From Bacillota bacterium (GTDB lineage Bacteria; Bacillota; Clostridia; DSM-8532), in contig JAEZLR010000035.1 in NCBI GenBank assembly GCA_023415205.1, forward strand, positions 1 to 64,000: a DNA stretch of 64,000 bases, in the 5' to 3' direction. Of this stretch, positions 32,405 to 42,021 are shown piece by piece. Below the pieces are notes generated by a model. That model ran no database searches, was not told the origin of the DNA, and saw only the letters and a list, made by a program, of their open reading frames with translations. A program made the translations under genes and the position numbers. The stretch's first letter is position 1. Each line of letters opens with the position of its first letter.

Positions 32405-32631
32405 GAAACATTTCATGCGAAATTTCTTTACCCGATACAAAGATTTTGAACGGGTGCCCGAGAGCATTGAAACATTTCATGTTATAATAACCTCACCCGT
32501 TAGCGAAATCAGAGATTTCGAACGGGTCCCGAGAGCATTGAAACATTTCATGTTATAATAACCTCACCCGTTAGCGAAATCAGAGATTTTGAACGGGTCC
32601 CGAGAGCATTGAAACATTTCATGTTATAATA
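32405..32631 (+). repeat. Tandem array of ~71-bp hairpin units upstream of addB
   Basis: Three near-identical copies start at 32442, 32514 and 32585 (periods 72 and 71 bp), preceded by a degenerate partial copy (32405-32441). In copies 1 and 2 the left arm GATTTCGAACGGGT (GATTTTG in copies 1 and 3) pairs with ACCCGTTAGCGAAATC, making a near-perfect inverted repeat with a two-base bulge; copy 3 is cut before its right arm. Each copy also has an inner TGAAACATTTCA palindrome and an extended -10 sequence TGTTATAAT pointing to addB, with -10 hexamers at 32483, 32554 and 32625. No -35 consensus is seen. There are no variable spacers, so it is not a CRISPR. Confidence 0.9.
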
Positions 32632-32681
32632 AAAATAGTCGTATTCGTGAGATCTTGTGAGTAAAAGGATGGTAAGCCCTT

Positions 32682-35600
32682 ATGGGGTTAAGGTTTGTCT
32701 ATGGGAGAGCAGGAAGCGGTAAGACCTATTTCTGTCTCAATGAAATTAAGTCCAGGATTGAAAATCATACGAAGCATCCTTTGATATTCATCGTACCCGA
32801 GCAGGCTTCCTTTCAGGCAGAGAGGGACCTTGTATCAGTGCTCCCTTCAGGAGGGATCCTCAACACTGAGGTTTTAAGCTTCCAACGCATGGCCTTTAGA
32901 ATTTTCAGTGAGGCTGGGGGTATCACCTATCCCCATATCCATCCGGCCGGAAAGAGTATGATCCTTTACCGTATTCTTGACAAGATGCGCGACCAGTTTA
33001 AGCTTTTTTCCCGTTCCAGTAGCCGAGAGGGCTTTGTGGATACCCTCTCCACCCAGATTACTGAATTCAAGCGGTACAATGTAACAACCGAGCACCTTGA
33101 AAAGGCTTTAGATGAGATGGAACAGGATCATCCTCTGCGTGAAAAGCTTATGGAGCTTAATTGGGTATTCGCTGAATTCAACAGGGTTCTGGCTCAACGG
33201 TACAGGGATTCGGATGACGATCTGACGTTGGCAGCCCAAAAGCTATCCCAGATTTCTCTTTACAAGGGTGCTGAATTCTGGATTGATGGCTTCACCAACT
33301 TCACAGCTCAGGAATATCTACTGATCGGAGAACTTATAAAGCAAGCCCGAAACGTGACCATCAGCTTCTGCTGCGACTCTATGCTGTCCGCCGATGATTA
33401 TGAAGCCGACGTTTTTTCCCCAGTGACAAGAGCCTGGAAGAAGCTTACTCAAATGGCGCAACAGCTCCAGACAGGTATTGATCAAATCATTTCTGTGGGA
33501 AATGAGCCCCTGCCCCGCTTTAGAGAAAGCCCTGAGCTGGCTCATTTGGAGAAAAACCTCAACGCCTATCCATACGTGAAATATCAAGCAAAGACCGAGG
33601 ATATTTCGTTGTTGTCGGCCCTTAACCATTTTTCTGAGATTGAGGAATGCGCCAGGGATATCCTCCGCCTATGCCGGGATCGGGGGATGAGATTCAGGGA
33701 TATTGCCGTGGTCACCCGGAATCTGCCCGGCTATGAAAAGCTCATTGAAGTAATCTTTGCCGAATATCAAATCCCCTGCTTTATTGATGCAAAAAGAGAT
33801 ATTACCGACCATCCGCTAATTCGGCTGGTCTTATCCATGCTGGAGGTCTTTAATGAGCATTGGTCCTATGAATCGGTTTTTAGATACCTCAAAACCGGGC
33901 TGACGGGAATCGAACAGCAGGATATCGATAGGCTGGAAAACTATGTCTTGGCCTGCGGAATCCGAGGAAACCAATGGACTGAGGACACCGATTGGTTTAT
34001 GAGCCCTGATCTTCTTCCTGATGATCAATCTCGGGAGGCCCACAGACAATTACTCCAGGAGATGAACAGGATACGTCGGGTTGTTGCCGAGCCTTTGCTT
34101 GCGTTCAGGAGGCAAACCAAAGGACGCAGGGGGGCCGCGGATTTCTGTGCAGGTCTCTATGATTTTCTCTGTGCCCTCCATGTCCCCGAGGCTATTGAAG
34201 ACAACATCGCACTGCTAAAGGAAAAGGGAGAACTGAATCTTGCCGGAGAGTATGCCCAGGTGTGGAATACCCTCATGGAGGTCCTTGACCAAATGGTAGA
34301 GGTTATGGGTGAGGAAACCTTCGGCTTGGAGCGATTCAGTAAAATCATAAATATTGGTTTGAGTCAGTACAAAATCGGTTTAATTCCAGCCTCCCTGGAT
34401 CAGGTACTGGTTGGGAGCGTGGATCGCTCCAAGAGCCATGAGATCAAAGCCCTGTATCTTCTAGGAGCCAATGACGGTGTATTTCCGTCCGCCATGGTCA
34501 AGGAAGGGATTCTATCCGACCAGGATCGATTATACCTTAAACATATGGGGTTGGAGTTGGCCAGTGATACTCGAACACAGGCCTTTGACGAGCAATTTCT
34601 TGTTTACCGGGCCCTCACCACCCCAGGGCAATACCTTAGGGTGAGCTGGCCCATAGCAGATCATGAGGGGAAGACCATGCGACCCTCAACAGTGATATCA
34701 CGGCTAAAAAAGATTTTTCCCCAAATCTCTATGAGAAGCAATATCATCCCAACCGCTTCCGTTGAGGAGGAAATGGCGCTCGTTACAGAAAAAATGCCTA
34801 CCTTTAAGCATATGGTTTCAGCACTTCGGCAAAAGGCCGATGGACACCTTATTCAACCTGTCTGGGAAGGTGTCTTCAAATGGTTTTGTAAAGAAGAGCA
34901 ATGGCAGTCCCACTGCCGGTCCGTCAGGGCTGCCTTTGGCTATACCAATCTGGCCCAGCGGATTCAAGGGGATAAAATACGGGCCTTGTACGGAGACCCT
35001 GCGGTGTCCAGTGTGTCAAGGCTTGAAAGGTATACGGCCTGTCCCTTTGCTTTTTATGTCCAGTATGGGTTAGGAGCGAGAGAACGAAAAATCTACAGAT
35101 TAAGCCCTCCCGATATTGGAACCTTCATGCATGCAGTTATAGAAAGGTTTTCTAGGCTGGTCGCCCAGGGCGAAATGACCTGGAGGAGCCTTGATAAGGA
35201 ATGGTGCAATGAACAGGTCTCTAAAATTGTGGATGAAATGCTTCAAAAAATGCAGGGCTCTGGGATAGCTGCCAGCAGGCGTTTTACAGCCCTGACCGCT
35301 AGACTCAAGCGTGTGGTGGCAAGAGCTGTGTGGTTGATAGCCGAGCACATCAAACGCAGTAGCTTTAATCCTGTTGATTATGAGGTGGGTTTTGGAGAGG
35401 GCGAGAAATACCCGCCTATTCTTATTGAGCTGGATTCGGGAGAGAAAATTCAGTTGACTGGGAGAATTGATCGGGTTGATGCCTTAAAGACAGAGGACGG
35501 AACCTATTTGCGGATCATAGACTATAAATCTGGAGCCAAGGATTTTAGGCTATCGGATGTTTTCTACGGTCTCCAGGTTCAACTGATTACCTACCTAGAT

Positions 35601-36119
35601 GCCCTGTGGGAAAGCGGAAACCGAGAATTCTCAGAAAAGATTCTTCCGGGAGGTATGCTTTATTTTAAGATTGATGATCCCATTATCAAGGGGAATCAAG
35701 GAGCATCTGAGGAAGATATTGAACTGGCCATCATGAGGCAGCTTAAAATGAAGGGACTTCTCCTGGCCGATGTAAAGCTGATCAAGGAAATGGATCACAC
35801 CATTGAGGGCTCGTCCTTGATTATTCCAGCCACCCTGAACAAAGGAGATGTGCTGGGGAAAAACACCTCGGGAGCGTCAATGGATCAGTTTTTGCTTTTG
35901 AGGAAATACGTGCGAAGGCTTCTTAAAAATATGTGTACCGAAATCATGAGGGGGCATGTGGACATTAGGCCCTGTAAGAAAAAAGGTGCCTCCTCCTGCC
36001 AATATTGCAGCTTCCTCCCCATCTGCCAGTTTGATACGGCTGTTAAGGATAACAACTACCGTCTGCTGTTTGATAAGGATAACGATGAAGTCTGGGAATT
36101 GATGAATAGAGAACCTTAA
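32682..36119 (+). CDS. addB: ATP-dependent helicase/nuclease subunit B
   Basis: The protein has 1145 residues, the usual AddB size. With AddA it forms the RecBCD-like complex that resects double-strand breaks. The N-terminal Walker A is YGRAGSGKT (residues 8-16). The C-terminal RecB-type nuclease has GRIDRVD and IIDYKSG motifs. The iron-sulfur cluster cysteines are ACPFAFY and, near the end, SCQYCSFLPIC, the four-Cys AddB pattern. The ATG follows AAAGGATGG. It is directly followed by addA, and the hairpin array at 32405-32631 holds its probable promoters. Confidence 0.95.
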   Translation: MGLRFVYGRAGSGKTYFCLNEIKSRIENHTKHPLIFIVPEQASFQAERDLVSVLPSGGILNTEVLSFQRMAFRIFSEAGGITYPHIHPAGKSMILYRILDKMRDQFKLFSRSSSREGFVDTLSTQITEFKRYNVTTEHLEKALDEMEQDHPLREKLMELNWVFAEFNRVLAQRYRDSDDDLTLAAQKLSQISLYKGAEFWIDGFTNFTAQEYLLIGELIKQARNVTISFCCDSMLSADDYEADVFSPVTRAWKKLTQMAQQLQTGIDQIISVGNEPLPRFRESPELAHLEKNLNAYPYVKYQAKTEDISLLSALNHFSEIEECARDILRLCRDRGMRFRDIAVVTRNLPGYEKLIEVIFAEYQIPCFIDAKRDITDHPLIRLVLSMLEVFNEHWSYESVFRYLKTGLTGIEQQDIDRLENYVLACGIRGNQWTEDTDWFMSPDLLPDDQSREAHRQLLQEMNRIRRVVAEPLLAFRRQTKGRRGAADFCAGLYDFLCALHVPEAIEDNIALLKEKGELNLAGEYAQVWNTLMEVLDQMVEVMGEETFGLERFSKIINIGLSQYKIGLIPASLDQVLVGSVDRSKSHEIKALYLLGANDGVFPSAMVKEGILSDQDRLYLKHMGLELASDTRTQAFDEQFLVYRALTTPGQYLRVSWPIADHEGKTMRPSTVISRLKKIFPQISMRSNIIPTASVEEEMALVTEKMPTFKHMVSALRQKADGHLIQPVWEGVFKWFCKEEQWQSHCRSVRAAFGYTNLAQRIQGDKIRALYGDPAVSSVSRLERYTACPFAFYVQYGLGARERKIYRLSPPDIGTFMHAVIERFSRLVAQGEMTWRSLDKEWCNEQVSKIVDEMLQKMQGSGIAASRRFTALTARLKRVVARAVWLIAEHIKRSSFNPVDYEVGFGEGEKYPPILIELDSGEKIQLTGRIDRVDALKTEDGTYLRIIDYKSGAKDFRLSDVFYGLQVQLITYLDALWESGNREFSEKILPGGMLYFKIDDPIIKGNQGASEEDIELAIMRQLKMKGLLLADVKLIKEMDHTIEGSSLIIPATLNKGDVLGKNTSGASMDQFLLLRKYVRRLLKNMCTEIMRGHVDIRPCKKKGASSCQYCSFLPICQFDTAVKDNNYRLLFDKDNDEVWELMNREP

Positions 36120-36138
36120 TGTGAAGGTGAATGCAAAA

Positions 36139-39100
36139 ATGAGTGAGACCAAGTGGACACACGAACAATGGCAGGCCATAACCGAAAAGGACTGCAATCT
36201 CCTGGTGGCTGCGGCAGCAGGAGCCGGAAAAACAGCGGTTTTGGTCGAGCGTATCATCAAAAAAATTACCGATGAAAAAGAGCCTGTGGACATTGACAGG
36301 CTGCTGATCGTGACCTTTACCAATGCTGCCGCAACTGAGATGCGGGAGAGAATTGCCGAAGCCATTTCCAAGGTTCTTGAGAAAAACCCTCATTCCAGGC
36401 TCATTCAAAGGCAGTTGGCTCTGTTGGGTAAGGCCAGCATCACCACCATCCATGCCTTCTGCATGGAGGTTATCCGGAACAATTTTCAAAGCCTTAATAT
36501 TGACCCTAACTTTAGGATTGCGGACGAAACTGAAAGCACGCTCATGAAGCTGGAGGCCCTGAATGAAGTTTTTGAGGCGCAATATGAGAAGGAGGGGCCT
36601 TCGGATTTCTTTGAGCTTCTGGAGCGCTACGGTGGAAATCGGGATGATCAGACCCTGATGGATATGGTTCTGAATCTTTATGAATTTATCCAGAGTAGCC
36701 CTTGGCCTGAAGCCTGGTTGGAACAGATGACGGGGAATCTCAACCTTCCAGCCGGTACAGATTTTGGGGCAACACCCTGGGGCAAGGTGCTTCTGGGCAC
36801 CGTTAAGCTTGAGTTGGAAGGGCTTTTTGACCGGATGGAGCGGGCTGTTGAGCGGATTAAAACAGGCCTTGGGCTAGAGAAATATTTGCCGGTGTATCTG
36901 GAGGAGATTGAGGCCATAGGGGAGCTTATCAAGCTTACCGAGGCAGGAGAATCCTGGGACAGCCTCTATGTTGCCCTGCAGAGTATGGCCTTTTCCACCC
37001 TGCCCCGTGCTGGCAAAGAGGTGGATAAGGAACGGCAGGAGGAGGTCCGGAAAATACGGGATGATGTGAAGGCAAGGCTTAAAAAACTGCAGGAGAAGGT
37101 TCTGACCTCGGATTCGGAAGCCATTTCAGCAGATTTAAGATCCCTTTATCCCATGATGAAGAGCTTGGCCCAATTAGTTACGGATTTCTCAATGAGATAT
37201 GCCGATAAAAAGAACCGTAAATCAGTCACGGATTTTAATGATCTGGAGCATTTTTGCCTGGAGCTTCTTTCTCAGAAAGAACCGGGTGGGGGCCTAAGGC
37301 CTTCGCCCATTGCCTTGGGGTATCAAAGCAAGTTCTCAGAAATTCTGGTGGATGAATATCAGGACAGTAATATGGTTCAGGAGATTATGATTCGCATGAT
37401 TTCCAGGAACGAGACTAAAACGCCCAACGTTTTTATGGTGGGTGACGTTAAGCAGAGCATTTACAGGTTCAGGCAGGCCAGACCCGAACTGTTCCTGGAA
37501 AAATATCGCACCTATTCGTCAGACCAAGGACCCTATAGGAAGATACTCCTGTTTAAGAACTTCAGAAGCCGCAAAAATGTGGTGGATGCGGTTAATTTTA
37601 TATTTAAGCAGATCATGTCAGTGAATGCGGGAGAGCTCGATTACACCGAGGAAGAGGCTCTCAATCCCGGGGCAATTTTTGAGGAGACCAACGATGAGGC
37701 CCTGTACATAGGCGGGGAAGCAGAGCTGCATTTAATACAGACCGGGGCAGGGAAAAAAGCTGATAAATCGGAGGATGAAAGTGATGAGGAGTCTTCCTTC
37801 CAGGAGGAAGAGGCTGAGGACGAGGAAATTCTGGATAATATTCAGTGTGAGGCCAGAATGGTTGCTCAGCGTATTCTCAGCCTGATAAAGCCAGGGAAGG
37901 ACTCCAAAAGCTTCGGGGTTTGGGATAAAAACCTTAAAGCATACAGAAAGGCTGAATTTAGGGATATGGTCATTCTGCTAAGAACCACCCGCAACTGGGC
38001 TGAGGTTTTTGTGGAGGAACTGGCGTTGATGGGTATTCCCGCCTTTGCCGATACCGGAAGCGGATTCTTCAAAACCGTGGAGGTCCAGGTTATCCTTTCC
38101 TTGCTACAGATCATTGATAATCCTATGCAGGATATTCCGCTCTTAGCTGTTCTACGTTCGCCCATAGTGGCTTTCACCACGAATGAGCTGACTGAGCTTC
38201 GTCTGACCGAGAGAAGGGGCCCCCTTTATGATGCGCTCATCAAGCTGGGAAGTCAGGGGCTGGGAGAGCTTTCTCAAAAGGCGGCCCAGTTTGTTGAAAA
38301 GCTCAGAACCTGGAGGGAAATGTCCCGCTATACTTCTACTGACCAGCTGATCTGGATGCTTTTTAATGATACGGGCTACTATGCCATGGTGGGGGCTATG
38401 CCCGCCGGGGAGCAACGTCAGGCTAACTTGCGCATGCTTTTCAACCGTGCGCGGCAATTTGAAGAGACAAGCTATAAAGGCCTGTTCAACTTTATCAGCT
38501 TTATAGATAAGCTTAAAAGCAACCGAGGGGATATGGGGAGTGCAAAAATTCTCAGCGAAAGCGATAATGTGGTACGCATCATGAGTATTCACAAGAGCAA
38601 AGGCCTTGAATTTCCGATTGTCTTTCTGTCAGGCTGCGGCAAAAAATTCAACCTGCAGGATATGAACAAGAGCATCCTTTTTCATCAGGATTTGGGATTT
38701 GGCCCGGAAGTAGTGGACCCCCGCCTGCGAATATCATGGCCCTCAGCGGCCAAACAGGCTATCAGAGAGAAGATCAAGGCCGAGACCCTGTCGGAGGAGA
38801 TGCGTATTCTTTATGTGGCCCTCACTCGGGCCCGAGAAAAACTCATTATTACGGGAAGTGTTGCTTTTCTTAACAAAGCGCTCATCAAATGGAGGACCTC
38901 GGCAGCAACCCAAGAGGAAAAGCTTCCGGACTATGAAATGCTTAAAGGCAGCAACTATCTGGATTGGATGGCTCCTGCCCTGCTGCGCCATAAGGCGTGT
39001 GGTGAACTTCGAAAATGGGGGCCGGTAGGCACAGCGTTTGGAGGGAGACTCATAGAGAATGCTTCCAAGTGGGAGATGACTTTTTGGGATAAAGACGATA

Positions 39101-40038
39101 TCCATAGCCGGAAGCTTGACGAAGAAAACAAAGAAGAGGAGTTCCTGACATGGTTGGATAGCTTGGAGATCGCCCCGATTATCCCTTCAGATAAGGAGGA
39201 ACCCTTCTTTCAGCCTTCATTGGAGGAGGTTTTTTCGCCCGATGCCCCTGGGAGACCCGCCCCTTCAGAGCTTGAAAAGGAGATAGATAGAAGGCTTAGC
39301 TGGGTATATGCCCACAGAGAGGCAACAAAAATACCAGCTAAGGTGTCGGTAACGGAACTGAAACGTCATTTCAATTTTAAGGATACAGAAGAAGGAGGAT
39401 TTCTTTCGACCTCCCGGGCAGTAGAGGCTTTTACCACTTCTTTAGTAAAGAAACCCCTGTTTCTGGAGGAAAGAAAGGGGCTCAGTGGAGCGGAAAAAGG
39501 TACCATCCTGCATTTTGTCCTCCAGCATTTGGATCTTGAGGCTCTTCAAGGGCCGGTTGAGCACTCTATGGAAGCGCTCTTTCATGAAATCTCACGCCAG
39601 ACGGAAGGCATGATGGTCAAGGATTTACTAACCCGCCAGCAGGTGGAAAGCGTGGACAAGGCAAGAATTTGTGGCTTCTTTACTTCGGAATTAGGAAGAA
39701 GAATGCTGGCCTCCCAGGCCATTCACCGAGAGGTTCCTTTCAATATGGAAATTCCCAGTTCAGAGCTTTATGGGGCATCAACTGGTGGGGACAGCTCACC
39801 GGACACCGTTTTACTGCAGGGTGTGATTGACTGCTTCTTCGAGGAGTCCGAGGGCATTATTCTAGTGGATTACAAGACTGACTATGTTCCCGAAGGGGGA
39901 ATTCAGGCCATCAAGGAACGATATAAGCTGCAGATCAGCTACTATGCACGCGCATTGAAGCTGCTTACCGGAAGGAACGTTCTCCACCGGTTCATCTACC
40001 TGTTCTGGAACGGACAAGTAGTGGATATGGTAGACTGA
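36139..40038 (+). CDS. addA: ATP-dependent helicase/nuclease subunit A
   Basis: The protein has 1299 residues. It is a UvrD-like superfamily 1 helicase with Walker A AAAGAGKTAVLVERI (residues ~26-40), the DEYQDSN helicase motif II, and a Glu-rich insert (~540-570). The C-terminal nuclease carries GVIDCFF and LVDYKTD, the Mg-binding residues of AddA. It unwinds and cuts DNA at double-strand breaks with AddB. The ATG at 36139 is chosen because GAAGGTGA lies eight nt before it; GTG at 36121 has no ribosome binding site. The gap to the addB stop is 19 bp, so the two are co-transcribed. Confidence 0.95.
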   Translation: MSETKWTHEQWQAITEKDCNLLVAAAAGAGKTAVLVERIIKKITDEKEPVDIDRLLIVTFTNAAATEMRERIAEAISKVLEKNPHSRLIQRQLALLGKASITTIHAFCMEVIRNNFQSLNIDPNFRIADETESTLMKLEALNEVFEAQYEKEGPSDFFELLERYGGNRDDQTLMDMVLNLYEFIQSSPWPEAWLEQMTGNLNLPAGTDFGATPWGKVLLGTVKLELEGLFDRMERAVERIKTGLGLEKYLPVYLEEIEAIGELIKLTEAGESWDSLYVALQSMAFSTLPRAGKEVDKERQEEVRKIRDDVKARLKKLQEKVLTSDSEAISADLRSLYPMMKSLAQLVTDFSMRYADKKNRKSVTDFNDLEHFCLELLSQKEPGGGLRPSPIALGYQSKFSEILVDEYQDSNMVQEIMIRMISRNETKTPNVFMVGDVKQSIYRFRQARPELFLEKYRTYSSDQGPYRKILLFKNFRSRKNVVDAVNFIFKQIMSVNAGELDYTEEEALNPGAIFEETNDEALYIGGEAELHLIQTGAGKKADKSEDESDEESSFQEEEAEDEEILDNIQCEARMVAQRILSLIKPGKDSKSFGVWDKNLKAYRKAEFRDMVILLRTTRNWAEVFVEELALMGIPAFADTGSGFFKTVEVQVILSLLQIIDNPMQDIPLLAVLRSPIVAFTTNELTELRLTERRGPLYDALIKLGSQGLGELSQKAAQFVEKLRTWREMSRYTSTDQLIWMLFNDTGYYAMVGAMPAGEQRQANLRMLFNRARQFEETSYKGLFNFISFIDKLKSNRGDMGSAKILSESDNVVRIMSIHKSKGLEFPIVFLSGCGKKFNLQDMNKSILFHQDLGFGPEVVDPRLRISWPSAAKQAIREKIKAETLSEEMRILYVALTRAREKLIITGSVAFLNKALIKWRTSAATQEEKLPDYEMLKGSNYLDWMAPALLRHKACGELRKWGPVGTAFGGRLIENASKWEMTFWDKDDIHSRKLDEENKEEEFLTWLDSLEIAPIIPSDKEEPFFQPSLEEVFSPDAPGRPAPSELEKEIDRRLSWVYAHREATKIPAKVSVTELKRHFNFKDTEEGGFLSTSRAVEAFTTSLVKKPLFLEERKGLSGAEKGTILHFVLQHLDLEALQGPVEHSMEALFHEISRQTEGMMVKDLLTRQQVESVDKARICGFFTSELGRRMLASQAIHREVPFNMEIPSSELYGASTGGDSSPDTVLLQGVIDCFFEESEGIILVDYKTDYVPEGGIQAIKERYKLQISYYARALKLLTGRNVLHRFIYLFWNGQVVDMVD

Positions 40039-40149
40039 TCCGGTGCTAGTCGTAAGGCCTGTTGAATGAAGCATTCTCTTTTGGATTATTTTTAATAAAA
40101 TAGAGGTAGAATACTATAAATCAAATCAGCCTAAAAGGAGGTCGTTAAT

Positions 40150-40749
40150 ATGCCAATGGATTTTTTAAGTGCCGTCAAAAATAGAAGAACCATCTATGGT
40201 CTCAGTAGGGAGTCAGTGGTTTCTGATGATAAAATTCTTGAAATTGTTGATCACGCAGTACTGCATTCACCCTCAGCGTTTAATTCTCAGAGCGCAAGAG
40301 TGGTAGTGCTCCTTAATGATCACCACACCAAACTATGGTCAGTCGTAAAGGAAACCTTAAGGAAGATCGTGCCTGAAGGGAGCTTTGCCCAGACCGAGGA
40401 GAAGCTAAAGGGCTTTGCGGCAGCCTATGGAACGATACTCTTCTTTGAAGATCAAAGCGTTGTTGAAGATTTACAAGCGAACTTCAATCTTTATAAGGAT
40501 AATTTCCCGCTTTGGTCCCTACAAGCCTCGGGGATGCTCCAGTATGTGGTGTGGACTGCTCTTGAAGTGGAGGGTTTTGGGGCTTCCCTCCAACACTACA
40601 ACCCCCTTATTGACGATCAGGTACACAAGGAATGGAATCTGCCCTCAAGCTGGAGATTGATGTCACAGATGCCGTTCGGCAAGCCTACCGCCCCTCCCAA
40701 CGAGAAGGATTACATGCCCTTGGAGGAGCGCATCCGGGTTTTCAAGTAA
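40150..40749 (+). CDS. Nitroreductase family protein
   Basis: The protein has 199 residues. It is an FMN-dependent NAD(P)H oxidoreductase of the YdgI/HBN1 type, as shown by the opening MDFLSAVKNRRTIYGLSRES, HSPSAFNSQSARVVVL, and the C-terminal MPFGKPTAPPNEKDYMPLEER. Such enzymes reduce nitro groups, quinones or flavin; the natural substrate is not known. AAAAGGAGG precedes the ATG with good spacing. It appears monocistronic: addA ends 111 bp before it and a strong bidirectional terminator follows. Confidence 0.88.
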   Translation: MPMDFLSAVKNRRTIYGLSRESVVSDDKILEIVDHAVLHSPSAFNSQSARVVVLLNDHHTKLWSVVKETLRKIVPEGSFAQTEEKLKGFAAAYGTILFFEDQSVVEDLQANFNLYKDNFPLWSLQASGMLQYVVWTALEVEGFGASLQHYNPLIDDQVHKEWNLPSSWRLMSQMPFGKPTAPPNEKDYMPLEERIRVFK

Positions 40750-40792
40750 GAAAGGCCTGGGCAATACACCCTCAAGGCTGGGAAATGAAACA

Positions 40793-40825
40793 GAAAGGGA
40801 GAGGCACAGCGCCTCCCCCCTTTTA
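40793..40825. terminator. Bidirectional terminator
   Basis: GGGAGAGGC and GCCTCCCCC make a G+C-rich stem with an ACAGC loop. On the plus strand it is followed by CCTTTTAATTTT, and on the minus strand by CTTTC. It lies between the convergent nitroreductase and E2-like genes. Confidence 0.75.
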
Positions 40826-40829
40826 ATTT

Positions 40830-41708
40830 TTAGTCTACATCCTCATAAATATGTTCAGGTGGCAGTTCAAGCTTCTCCGGATGCTTGATAAGGTTCCGGT
40901 AAAGCTTAAAGGCCAAGGCATAATAGTGACCGTCCACTGTCCGCTCATCAGTGACAACACGGAGGCGTACATATTTCTTGTTAACAATCTCGTTACTTGA
41001 ATTAATCACCTTCTCCTTGGATTTCAGACCAAAGGCGATAAAAGAGGAAGTAGTCCCAAACTCATAGAGATGATGGAAAACAGGTTCAATACCCACCGAG
41101 CCAAGGTCAGTGATAAATATGCTGGTATGAAAAGGGCTGAGTTTGTTGATGATCTTGGGCATTAATCCTATGTAATCCAAAGACCTTAAGAGCCATACAA
41201 CAAAACGCACCAAAAAGCCCGGTATCCTCATTATAAGCTTGGCCAGCTTATCGGTATCGTTTTTTAAACCCACATCCTTATTTTCTAAAATGGCTTGATT
41301 GACCTTGCTGACTACATCATCAAAGGTGTCGGTGGGCTGGAATTTAACTTTGAGTGTTGTTTCGGCACTATCCTCTTTAAGCTCCTTTTTGAGGGCGAAT
41401 GAAATATAAATATCATTTCGTGCATAGATTTTTTGCCCGGCTATAAAGCGGTTGAGTCCCGGCTTTTGAGAGATGGTTCTAACCATGGCCGCAATGATAA
41501 CGTGTAAAAAGGTTATGGGCTGATTAGCGGTCTTTCGCTTATTTCGAATGAACTCCTCTGTCCCACTCACTTCGATACGATCTTCAAAATAGTTTTGAGC
41601 ATCAACCCGGGTCCTCATAATATACGGTATAATTTTGTAGAACGGGTCGAGGGTACGGAGAAGCCGCCCATCGTAGCGGTCACCAAATCGTCTTTTTCTA
41701 TGAGCCAT
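40830..41708 (-). CDS. E2/CAT-fold acyltransferase-like protein without a lipoyl domain
   Basis: The protein has 292 residues. It resembles the catalytic domain of 2-oxoacid dehydrogenase E2 subunits and chloramphenicol acetyltransferase (PITFLHVIIAAMVRTI, SIFITDLGSVGI, VTDERTVDGHYYALAF). It has no lipoyl or E1/E3-binding domain. At the active-site motif HxxxDG the His is replaced by Glu (DERTVDG), so normal acyl transfer chemistry is unlikely. The ATG at 41708 has GGGAGG upstream. The SASP and Asn-rich genes lie just upstream in the same direction, but a terminator separates them. What it binds is unknown; it may be a structural or altered-activity member. Confidence 0.78.
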   Translation of the reverse strand: MAHRKRRFGDRYDGRLLRTLDPFYKIIPYIMRTRVDAQNYFEDRIEVSGTEEFIRNKRKTANQPITFLHVIIAAMVRTISQKPGLNRFIAGQKIYARNDIYISFALKKELKEDSAETTLKVKFQPTDTFDDVVSKVNQAILENKDVGLKNDTDKLAKLIMRIPGFLVRFVVWLLRSLDYIGLMPKIINKLSPFHTSIFITDLGSVGIEPVFHHLYEFGTTSSFIAFGLKSKEKVINSSNEIVNKKYVRLRVVTDERTVDGHYYALAFKLYRNLIKHPEKLELPPEHIYEDVD

Positions 41709-41830
41709 TTTCTGTCCTCCCTCAAAATAGTTCGCCTCTTTATTATGATGGGTTTCACTAAGACACGCAATCACTTTTTTCAAGGCATACCCATAAACAA
41801 GAGGTAGCATAAAAGTATATTTGGAAAATG

Positions 41831-41856
41831 GAAAAGGGGCCATCACTAATGGCCCC
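41831..41856 (-). terminator. Terminator after the Asn-rich gene
   Basis: GGGGCCAT (41836-41843) pairs with ATGGCCCC (41849-41856) around CACTA. On the minus strand TTTTC follows. Confidence 0.8.
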
Positions 41857-41872
41857 CCTGTCTTGAAAGAAA

Positions 41873-41989
41873 TTACTCGTTGTTGTTTCTCTCGTTCTCG
41901 CGGTTTTTGTTCTCGTTGTTGTTATTGTTGTTATTGTTATTGTTGTTATTGTTGTCGCGATTTTTGTTCTTGTTTCTGTTCTCATCCAT
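41873..41989 (-). CDS. Asn-rich 38-residue mini-protein
   Basis: The product is 38 residues: charged ends flank a run of 13 consecutive Asn (residues 13-25), with Asn, Arg, Lys and Glu making up almost everything. It begins MDENRNKNKNRD and ends RENERNNNE. AAGGAG lies nine nt before the ATG and a strong terminator follows 17 nt after the stop, so it looks like a real gene despite the repeat. The Asn run mixes AAC and AAT codons, arguing against recent triplet slippage. It follows the SASP gene with 32 bp between them and may be a spore protein; no family is recognised. Confidence 0.6.
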   Translation of the reverse strand: MDENRNKNKNRDNNNNNNNNNNNNNENKNRENERNNNE

Positions 41990-42021
41990 GGCTTTTTTCT
42001 CCTTTCAAACTTCAAATCCTG

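Noticed and set aside
32405..32631. Tandem repeats considered as a CRISPR array
   Set aside because: The units follow each other without variable spacers, are 71 bp long, and no cas genes are present.
41758..42015. An 85-codon Thr-rich frame across the GTT/ATT triplet repeat
   Set aside because: It runs over the repeat in another frame and overlaps a terminator. The Asn-rich frame at 41873-41989 has the ribosome binding site and correctly placed terminator.
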